From: Hamadaea flava
GTDB taxonomy: Bacteria > Actinomycetota > Actinomycetes > Mycobacteriales > Micromonosporaceae
Assembly (NCBI RefSeq): GCF_024172085.1
Contig: NZ_JAMZDZ010000001.1
Location: 1,178,001-1,242,000 of the forward strand
Length of the DNA stretch: 64,000 bases
Direction: 5' to 3'
The notes under the pieces are model-generated. The model searched no databases. It saw nothing but the letters and a program-made list of their open reading frames with translations, and was not told where the DNA came from. Positions 58,520 to 64,000 of the stretch are shown piece after piece (the first letter of the stretch is position 1; each line of letters begins with the position of its first letter). The translations under genes and the position numbers were made by a program.

Positions 58520-58560
58520 TCCCCTTCGCCGTCGCCACACCTCTGGCGCTGCGGCGTTTT

Positions 58561-58625
58561 GCGCTGGATCAGGGTTCTGCGTCGAATCATGGAGCAAGAT
58601 TCGACTGAGATCCCTGATCCAGCGC
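58561..58625. repeat. Stem-loop repeat, copy 2 of dispersed palindromic element
   Basis: Outer arms GCGCTGGATCAGGG (58561-58574) and CCCTGATCCAGCGC (58612-58625) and inner arms GTCGAATC (58581-58588) and GATTCGAC (58598-58605) make a nested palindrome in the 134-nt gap between convergent genes. 35 of 40 nt match the copy at 44301-44340. May also act as a terminator. Confidence 0.85.
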
Positions 58626-58653
58626 TGAGCGAGCGGGAGGCGGCCCGCGGAGG

Positions 58654-59181
58654 TCAGGAAGAGGCGAGGTTGCGGGTGGCGGTGTCGCCCGCGTCGTTCG
58701 CCCGGGCGAGGAAGTCCGCGATCAGTTTCAGTTCCGCCTCGCTGTAGCCGGCGCAGATGTCGTCCATCGCGGAGTTCATGCCGCTGAACAGGCGGAACAT
58801 CTCCCGGCCCCGGTCGGGCAGGGCACGGAGGGTCACCGCCCGGCGGTCGGCCGGGTCCCGTTCGCGGGCGATCCAGCCTGCCTTCTCGAGCCGGTCGAGG
58901 ATGCCTGTCAGGGTGGCCGGGTGCAGCCCGGCGCGGCGGGCGAGCGTACTGGGGGTCAGCGGGCCGTTCCGGCTGATCAGGTCCAGGCAGTCGAGGTCGA
59001 TCTCCTTCAGCTCGACCTTCCCGCTCACCTGCCGGTTCAGCATCGCCAGCTGATTGCGCAGGTCGCGCAGCGAGTCCTTGACCTGTGCGGTCAGCCGTCG
59101 CCGCGTACGCCCCTCGCCCGCCGGCTCGTCGTCGGCGGGATCTTCGCCGCCCGTCCGGGAGCGAGATGTTACGTGACTCAT
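58654..59181 (-). CDS. MarR family transcriptional regulator
   Basis: 175 residues with the winged-helix core: LKEIDLDCLDLISRNGPLTPSTLARRAGLHPATLTGILDRLEKAGWIARERDPADRRAVTLRALPDRGREMFRLF, where DPADRRAVxL is the MarR wing. It is divergent from two NAD(P)-binding reductase-like genes and probably represses them; a loose GAACC-N17-GGTTC dyad lies in the 68-bp gap. Confidence 0.9.
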   Translation of the reverse strand: MSHVTSRSRTGGEDPADDEPAGEGRTRRRLTAQVKDSLRDLRNQLAMLNRQVSGKVELKEIDLDCLDLISRNGPLTPSTLARRAGLHPATLTGILDRLEKAGWIARERDPADRRAVTLRALPDRGREMFRLFSGMNSAMDDICAGYSEAELKLIADFLARANDAGDTATRNLASS

Positions 59182-59249
59182 ATTGTCTGAACCTCAAACT
59201 CAACTAGTATGGTTCTCATATGATACGCCGATGAGAGGAAGTAGCAGCG

Positions 59250-60059
59250 ATGTTCCTGGTCACTGGAGCAACCGGCGTGGTCGGCCGCGCGGCGGTCCGG
59301 CTCCTGGTCGAGCGCGGCGTCAAGGTCGCGGCGGTCACCCGCGATCCGCACGCCGCTCTGCCGTCCGAAGCTCAGCTCGTCCATCCTGATGAGGTTACGG
59401 CGCTCGGCGGGGTCGACGGCGTCCTGCTCAGCCCTCGTGCCTTCGGCGACCGGCTGGCCGACGTCGCCGCCCTGCGTCCTGAGCGGATCGTCGTCGTCTC
59501 CTCGCTGACGATCCCCTACCCGGCCGGGGAGGCCCGGTTCCGCGAGCACTTCATCGCCACGGAGGACGCCGTCCGGGCGATGGGTCCGGAGTGGACGATG
59601 CTGCGCTGCGCCGACTTCGCGGCGAACACGTTCGCCTGGGCCGGGCAGATCAAGGCCACTGGCACCGTGCGTGGGGCGTACGCCGCCGCGCGTACCTCGA
59701 CGGTGGATGAGCGGGATCTGGCCGAGGTCGGCGTGCTGGCGCTGACCGCCGACGGGCACACCGGCGAGGCGTACGTGCTCACCGGCGAGCAGTCGCTGAG
59801 CCAGGCCGACAAGGTCGCCGCGATCGGCGCGGCCGTCGGCCGGGAGCTGGCCTTCGTCGAGATGGAACCGGAAGCGGTCCGGCAGGGGATGCTCGCCGCC
59901 GGGCTGCCCGCCGAGGTCCCCGCCCGCCTGCTCGGCTCGCAGGCCGACTATGCCCGCGAGGCCGGGCCGACCACCGACACCGTCCGCCGGCTGCTGGGCC
60001 GTCCGGCTCGCAGTTTCCAGACTTGGGCCGCGGATCACGCCGCAGCCTTCACCGCGTAG
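59250..60059 (+). CDS. NmrA-like NAD(P)-binding protein (atypical SDR)
   Basis: 269 residues: MFLVTGATGVVGRAAVRLLVERGVKVAAVTRDP (GxxGxxG Rossmann), IVVVSSLTIPYP, WTMLRCADFAANTFAWAGQIKATGTVRGAYAAARTSTVDERDLAEVGVLALT and GEAYVLTGEQSLSQADKVAAIGAAVG, the NmrA/quinone-oxidoreductase-2-like subgroup that lacks the canonical SDR Tyr-Lys. Redox sensing or quinone reduction is typical. GAGGAAG precedes ATG 59250. Confidence 0.87.
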   Translation: MFLVTGATGVVGRAAVRLLVERGVKVAAVTRDPHAALPSEAQLVHPDEVTALGGVDGVLLSPRAFGDRLADVAALRPERIVVVSSLTIPYPAGEARFREHFIATEDAVRAMGPEWTMLRCADFAANTFAWAGQIKATGTVRGAYAAARTSTVDERDLAEVGVLALTADGHTGEAYVLTGEQSLSQADKVAAIGAAVGRELAFVEMEPEAVRQGMLAAGLPAEVPARLLGSQADYAREAGPTTDTVRRLLGRPARSFQTWAADHAAAFTA

Positions 60060-60068
60060 GGGGCACCC

Positions 60069-60737
60069 GTGAAGCTCACGATCATCGCCGCCACCGGCGG
60101 AGTCGGCCGTCACCTGGTCGAGCAGGCCGTCGCGGAGGGCCACGAGGTCACCGCGGTCGCCCGGCGGCCCCGGGATCTGCCGGCGGGCGTACGCACGATG
60201 GCAGTCGACTTCGAGCGCCCGGATCCGGTCGCGCTCCGGGCCGCGGTGCGAGGCGCCGACGCCGTGGTGTCCGGTTTGGGTCCCCGCGATCCGAGGGCGG
60301 ACGCCGGGATCACCTCCCGGGGCACTCAGGCGATCGTCGACGCGATGGCGGCCGAGGGCGTACGCCGCATCGTCGTCGTCAGCGCCGCACCGGTCGGCCC
60401 GGTGCCCGTGCCCGGTCAGCGGGTGCTGCCCAAGCACGACCCCGGCGACGGGTTCTTCATGCGGCATGTGGGCACCCGGATCGCGCGTACGCTCTTCGGC
60501 ACGCACTATGCCGATCTGGCGGTCACCGAGCAGATCCTGCGGGACAGCGGTCTGGAGTGGACGGTGTCCCGGCCGCCGAAGCTGACCGACAAGGCGCTCA
60601 CCGGCGAGTATCGGACGGCGTTGAACCGCAACGTCCGGGGCGGCTTCTCGATCTCCCGCGCCGACGTCGCCCACCATATGCTCCGCCTGGTCGATCAGCC
60701 GGAGACCGTCCGGCAGGTCGTCGGAGTGGCGCACTGA
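60069..60737 (+). CDS. NAD(P)-dependent oxidoreductase (NAD(P)H-binding, SDR-like)
   Basis: 222 residues: KLTIIAATGGVGRHLVEQAVAEGHEVTAVARRP (GATGGVG-like Rossmann), ADAVVSGLGPRDPRADAGITSRGTQAIVDAMAAEGVRRIVVVSAAPVGPV, LAVTEQILRDSGLEWTVSRPPKLTDKALTGEYRTAL. This is the NAD(P)H-binding (flavin reductase BLVRB-like) subgroup. It lies 9 nt after the NmrA-like gene in one operon under the divergent MarR. Confidence 0.88.
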   Translation: MKLTIIAATGGVGRHLVEQAVAEGHEVTAVARRPRDLPAGVRTMAVDFERPDPVALRAAVRGADAVVSGLGPRDPRADAGITSRGTQAIVDAMAAEGVRRIVVVSAAPVGPVPVPGQRVLPKHDPGDGFFMRHVGTRIARTLFGTHYADLAVTEQILRDSGLEWTVSRPPKLTDKALTGEYRTALNRNVRGGFSISRADVAHHMLRLVDQPETVRQVVGVAH

Positions 60738-60739
60738 CC

Positions 60740-60904
60740 GTGGCCGCCTACGTCGTGTTCACCCTGCTCGCCGTGGTCGCCAACGGCTGCTCGGCCGTCC
60801 TTCATGGAACGCGGCCGGGTGCCGCTGTCCTGGATGACGCCGCTCGGTGCCTGAGTCTGGGCGGCCTGGCGGTAAGCGGCCTGAGCCGGCGTGGCGGATA
60901 CTGA
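60740..60904 (+). pseudogene. DoxX-like membrane protein remnant
   Basis: GTG 60740 opens VAAYVVFTLLAVVANGCSAVLH, a DoxX-family-like first helix, but only 54 codons remain. In the next frame at about 60818-60850 the DNA reads VPLSWMTPLGA, the conserved stretch that follows helix 1-2 in this family, and then stops. A deletion plus frameshift in a former DoxX-like gene explains both pieces. The open frame ends in TGA sharing one base with the VOC gene ATG. Confidence 0.5.
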
Positions 60905-61278
60905 TGCTCATGGAAGCGTTGGCCCGCCTCAGCGGAGTCGCCCTGGAGTGTCGCGATCCTCGCGCGCTCGCCCGGTTCTATGCCCGCCTGACCGGCTGGC
61001 GGCTCGTCTACGAGTCGGACGACTGGTGTTCGCTGGGCGAGGACGAGGCGTCGGCGTTCCACCTGTCGTTCCAGCGGGCACCGGGGCATCGGCCGCCGGT
61101 CTGGCCCGATCCGGCCTCCTCGATGCAGTTCCACCTGCATCTGCGGGTCGCCGACCTCGACGCGGCCGAGCCGGTGGTGCTCGCGGCGGGCGGGAAGAAG
61201 ACGGCGTACCAGCCGAATCCGGCCGGGTCGAGGGTGTTCCTCGACCCGGCCGGTCATCCGTTCTGCCTCGTCCGCTGA
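60904..61278 (+). CDS. VOC family (glyoxalase-like) protein
   Basis: 124 residues: LARLSGVALECRDPRALARFYARLTGWRLVYESDDWCSLGEDEASAFHLSFQRAP... and MQFHLHLRVADLDAAEPVVLAAGGKKTAYQPNPAGSRVFLDPAGHPFCLV form the paired beta-alpha-beta-beta-beta modules of the vicinal oxygen chelate superfamily (H and E metal-ligand positions only partly kept). Often annotated as glyoxalase/bleomycin-resistance-like; function unknown. ATG 60910 is an alternative start. Confidence 0.85.
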   Translation: MLMEALARLSGVALECRDPRALARFYARLTGWRLVYESDDWCSLGEDEASAFHLSFQRAPGHRPPVWPDPASSMQFHLHLRVADLDAAEPVVLAAGGKKTAYQPNPAGSRVFLDPAGHPFCLVR

Positions 61279-61283
61279 CAGAG

Positions 61284-63212
61284 CTACTTCAGGGTCAGCG
61301 TCCAGGAGTCGATCTTCCCCGTCGAGCCGGACTCCAGGTCGGTCGCCTCCAGCGACCAGGTTCCGTCGGCGGTCTGGCCGGACAGGTCCAGGGTGTAGAT
61401 CTTGTCGATGTTGTTCATGTCCGCACCGTCGCGGTCGTGAATCGTCACCGCGCCGCCCGGTCCGATCAGCCGGAGTTGCAGGTCACCGATGTTGGTGTGA
61501 GCGATGTGGACTTCCAGCCGGGCGGATGCGTTGGCCATCGGGCTCACGAGGCTTCCGCACCCGGCGATGGTGAGCGAACTGGTCACGGGCGTGCCGTCGT
61601 CGGGGATGGCGACGTCGGTCGCGTTCGCTCCCTGGCAGGCCGCTGATCCGGTGACCACGATGGTGACCGGAGCCGTCCGCACCGTCCCCGCTGTTCCGTC
61701 CCCCCGGACCACGACGGTGTACTCGCCGGGGGTCGTGGTCGCCGCGGTGGAGAACGAGATCGTCTGCGCCGACCCGTCGGTCGGGATCGAGCCCAGCCCG
61801 AAGATCGGCGTCATCCCGGCCGGCGCCCCGGTGGCGGTCAGCGAGACCAGCTGGTTCGCGCCAGTCGTCTTGGTCGCGGTGATCGTCGTGGCGACCGTGC
61901 CGCCCTGGGCCACCACATAGGTCGCTCCCGGAACGGTCAGCGTGTAGTCGTCGGCCACCGCGCAGTACGTGTTCTCCTTCGAGATCGACCGATAGGGGCA
62001 GTCGGCGTACTGGGCGAGCCGGATCAGGGCCTGCCGGTTGCGGCTGGTCTGCGCCGGGATCACCGAGGCCGGCGGATAGAACTGCTCGAACAGGTCCGAC
62101 CGCTTCGGGTACATCTCGAAGGTGAAGCTGAAGATCTTCTGGTCGGCCCACATCCAGTCGCTGATGATGCCGTCCGCGATGTAGAGGCCGCTGGCCTGGC
62201 CGGGCCAGTAGCCGTTGAGGTCGGCCATCTCGGTGCCGATCGCGCGGTGCGCGGCGTACGCGTCCGCGGTCAGCGGAGCCACCACGGTGCTCGTGGTGTA
62301 CCCGAACGGCCACAGCACCAGCTGCGAGTACGTGTGGATGTCCAGGTGCTCGGTGATCTGCTGGACGCCGGCGACCCGGCGGCTGAGCACGAAGTCCCGG
62401 ATCACCTGGGTCTCCTTGGCCGAGAAGGCCGCCGACCCCCGGTAGGTGTCGTTCGACTTGACCCCCGACGATCCGGCGCAGCAGCCCCACTTGTAGCCCC
62501 AGTTGCGGTTGAGGTCGGTGCCGATCGCCGTGGAGCCGGAGTTCGGCTGCCGGTTCTTGCGCCAGTAGCTGCTGGTGGCGAAGTCGTACGTGGCGCCGTC
62601 CGGGTTGGCCATCGGGATGATCCAGATCTCCCGGTTGTCCACGATCTTGGTGATCGCCGGGTCGCTGCCATAGTCGTTGAGCAGCATGTTCGCCAGGTAC
62701 AGCGCCATGTCCACGGTGAGGTGCTCGCGGGCGTGCTGGTTCGCCGTGAACAGCATCTCCGGCTCGGTCTCGTCGACTCCGACGTTGTCGGAGATCTTGA
62801 GGGCGACGATGTCCTTGCCTTCGAAGGACTTGCCGATGACCTGCTGGGAGGCCAGCGTCGGGTAGAGCCCGACGAGCCGGGCCACCTCGGCCTGCATCTC
62901 GGGATAGTCGGTGTAGCCGGGATCGACCGGACCGAACGTCGCCGCCAGCGCCGTGGCCGTCATCGTGTCCACTTTGAGGCCCTGCTTGCGCAGTTTGGCC
63001 GCCTGATCCGGGCGAGCCTTGACGTACACCGCTCCTTCGTCCACATCGGTCACGACGGCTCCGGCCCGGTCCAGCAGGATCTCCTGGCCCGGCTCCAGTC
63101 CGCGTACTCGATAGGTCTGCGCGGCGGGTGCGCCGGCCGCGGGCGTGCTGAACAGGCTGAACGCGGCGCCCAGGGCGAGCACCGACAAGGCGGACGCGAC
63201 TGTTCGCCGCAT
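61284..63212 (-). CDS. Secreted M14 zinc carboxypeptidase with C-terminal P-domain-like module
   Basis: 642 residues: signal peptide to ~AGAPA (28), a propeptide-like segment, and the M14 catalytic domain with zinc ligands His160 and Glu163 (NQHAREH) and His293 (LDIHTYSQ), substrate-site GTDLNRNW and catalytic Glu366 (FTFEMYP). A Thr/Ala-rich Ig-like segment (~410-520) follows, and a C-terminal ~120 residues (VAIPDDGTPVTSSLTIAGCGS...VHIAHTNIGDLQLRLIGPGGAVTIHDRDG...WSLEATDLESGSTGKIDSWTLTLK) resemble the proprotein-convertase P domain. It should release C-terminal amino acids from extracellular peptides. GGAGG precedes ATG 63212. Confidence 0.93.
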   Translation of the reverse strand: MRRTVASALSVLALGAAFSLFSTPAAGAPAAQTYRVRGLEPGQEILLDRAGAVVTDVDEGAVYVKARPDQAAKLRKQGLKVDTMTATALAATFGPVDPGYTDYPEMQAEVARLVGLYPTLASQQVIGKSFEGKDIVALKISDNVGVDETEPEMLFTANQHAREHLTVDMALYLANMLLNDYGSDPAITKIVDNREIWIIPMANPDGATYDFATSSYWRKNRQPNSGSTAIGTDLNRNWGYKWGCCAGSSGVKSNDTYRGSAAFSAKETQVIRDFVLSRRVAGVQQITEHLDIHTYSQLVLWPFGYTTSTVVAPLTADAYAAHRAIGTEMADLNGYWPGQASGLYIADGIISDWMWADQKIFSFTFEMYPKRSDLFEQFYPPASVIPAQTSRNRQALIRLAQYADCPYRSISKENTYCAVADDYTLTVPGATYVVAQGGTVATTITATKTTGANQLVSLTATGAPAGMTPIFGLGSIPTDGSAQTISFSTAATTTPGEYTVVVRGDGTAGTVRTAPVTIVVTGSAACQGANATDVAIPDDGTPVTSSLTIAGCGSLVSPMANASARLEVHIAHTNIGDLQLRLIGPGGAVTIHDRDGADMNNIDKIYTLDLSGQTADGTWSLEATDLESGSTGKIDSWTLTLK

Positions 63213-63237
63213 TGATTACCTCCGCGAGGGATGGGGT

Positions 63238-63266
63238 GGCCGGTGGGCGGGGTCCGCCCACCGGCC
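63238..63266 (-). terminator. Terminator hairpin after RTX-like gene
   Basis: GGCCGGTGGGCGG and its reverse complement (13-nt arms) flank a 3-nt loop, 8 nt beyond the stop of the RTX-like gene and upstream of the carboxypeptidase start, separating the two co-directional genes. Confidence 0.8.
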
Positions 63267-63273
63267 GTGAGGG

Positions 63274-64000
63274 TCAGTCGGTGCAGGAGACCGGGTCGGA
63301 GAAGTGGCCGGGCGTGCCCGGGTACGCCTTCCCCGCGCCGTGCCCACCGGTGTCGCCGACGTAGGTGAAGGCGAGTTCGCCGAAGGCGGAGGTGCCCGCC
63401 GTGCCCACGTCGGCCGCCGTACGCCCGGCGCCGGACGCCCAGGCGAGCCTGGTCAGGAAGTCCTGCATGGCCGGGCTGTGCTGGCGGATGTCGTTGTAGC
63501 CGCCGTAGGACGCATTGCAGTGGAGGTAGAGGTTGTAGGCGCCGTTCCAGTCGAACAGCCGGTCGCCGGCGTTCGGCCCGTTCTGCGCCACGTCCGCTTC
63601 CAGGACGTCCCGGTCCCAGCCGCCGTAGATCCAGTCGGTGCCCTGGTGGTGCTGGTTGTCGGCGTCCGACGCGTCGGCCATGTCGGTCATCTGGAACCAC
63701 AGGCACGGGTCCCGGGTGATGCCGTTGACGTCGGTCGGCCACCGGCCGGGCTGGCAGTCCGCGACCACGCCGCGCGGCTTGACGTCGAGCACGTCGGAGC
63801 CGAAGCCCTCGTCGTCGCTCTCCCCGGAGCCGCCGAAGACGTGGTCCACGAAGCGGTCGTTCGTGCCCCGGGACGAGGCGGTGAACACCCCGTTGACGAG
63901 GCAGTCGGGCGTCGCCGCGTCGAGGGTCGGGTCGCAACCCTTGCCGCCCCAGAGGACGTCCGAGCCCGCCGCGCCGAAGATGTCGTCGCCGCCGCTGTCG
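63274..64000 (-). CDS. RTX-like calcium-binding secreted protein (5' part beyond window)
   Basis: Open frame of 242 codons running in from the right edge. The visible start reads DSGGDDIFGAAGSDVLWGGKGCD, hemolysin-type Ca2+-binding nonapeptide repeats (GGxGxDxLx), with further degenerate repeats (FGGSGESDDEGFGSDVLD, DWIYGGWDRDVLEADVAQNGPNAGDRLFDW). The rest, with Cys at several positions and NLYLHCNASYGGYNDIRQHSPAMQDFLTRLAWASGAG, looks extracellular. No catalytic domain is visible; it may lie beyond the window. Confidence 0.72.
   Translation of the reverse strand, partial: DSGGDDIFGAAGSDVLWGGKGCDPTLDAATPDCLVNGVFTASSRGTNDRFVDHVFGGSGESDDEGFGSDVLDVKPRGVVADCQPGRWPTDVNGITRDPCLWFQMTDMADASDADNQHHQGTDWIYGGWDRDVLEADVAQNGPNAGDRLFDWNGAYNLYLHCNASYGGYNDIRQHSPAMQDFLTRLAWASGAGRTAADVGTAGTSAFGELAFTYVGDTGGHGAGKAYPGTPGHFSDPVSCTD

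Noticed and set aside
56972-59203. 743-codon minus-strand frame spanning GNAT and the lipid-kinase gene
   Set aside because: Only the 175 codons from ATG 57499 encode a GNAT; upstream codons are antisense to the lipid kinase and part of the MarR region.
1-64000. CRISPR arrays, tRNA/rRNA genes, transposases, prophage genes
   Set aside because: No spaced direct-repeat array, no cloverleaf-like sequence, and no transposase or phage structural protein was recognised on either strand. Covariance-model searches were not possible here.

Overview
The window reads as chromosomal DNA of a high-GC, gene-dense actinomycete. Very strong G/C third-position preference, GTG starts, frequent 4-nt ATGA/GTGA gene overlaps, many apparently leaderless promoters, a polyprenol-phosphate mannose synthase, bacterial Ku, a BldC-like protein, SARP and LAL regulators, and rare TTA codons all point that way. 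The frequent GTACGC word suggests Micromonosporaceae (inference, not tested). I see no tRNA, rRNA, CRISPR array, insertion sequence or phage.

Layout. 1-10.9 kb: mixed housekeeping and accessory genes (DUF1444-like protein, membrane-tethered ECF sigma factor, phosphatase, aldo/keto reductase, zinc-ribbon/APH pair, Ogt, nucleotidyltransferase, Ku, YchJ-like protein, PPM1-type methyltransferase). 11-18 kb: amidohydrolase, transhydrogenase pntAB, a frameshifted SGNH-hydrolase/CBM2 gene, Ppm synthase. 18-23.8 kb: regulator/enzyme pairs (XRE-cupin plus PLP decarboxylase, TrxR-like enzyme opposite a second XRE-cupin, TetR plus membrane protein) and a 4'-phosphopantetheinyl transferase.

23.9-37.4 kb holds two paralogous regulatory islands, A (23899-26960) and B (33749-37379). 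Each has a sigma-factor operon of ATGA/GTGA-overlapping genes, a divergent XRE regulator and a two-TM protein, and both share one operator design (GCACGCATGCA-N9-CATGCATGCA) over the leaderless promoter. Between them lie an M20 peptidase-SCP2-debranching enzyme operon and a LAL regulator. 37.4-41.8 kb: SPFH protein, YcnI-like copper protein, CDF transporter, EF-hand protein.

42.0-54.3 kb is a compact biosynthetic cluster. A SARP regulator precedes a rightward operon (NRPS-like A-PCP, MAO-type flavoenzyme, acyl-AMP ligase, DUF3050 heme-oxygenase-like oxidase). This converges at a shared terminator with a leftward operon (thioesterase, ATP-grasp ligase, PaaK-like ligase, MFS exporter, SDR). There is no condensation or ketosynthase domain, so bonds are probably made by the ligases. 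Matching direct-repeat boxes lie upstream of both operons, and the SARP and A-PCP genes carry TTA codons. I do not recognise the product; with the two islands this is the best candidate for an undescribed system.

54.4-64 kb: PRPP-synthetase-like enzyme, XRE/MFS pair, GNAT, lipid kinase, MarR with two NAD(P)-binding proteins, a DoxX-like remnant, a VOC protein, a secreted M14 carboxypeptidase and a truncated RTX-like secreted protein. Start sites and families are judged by eye; no database search was run.
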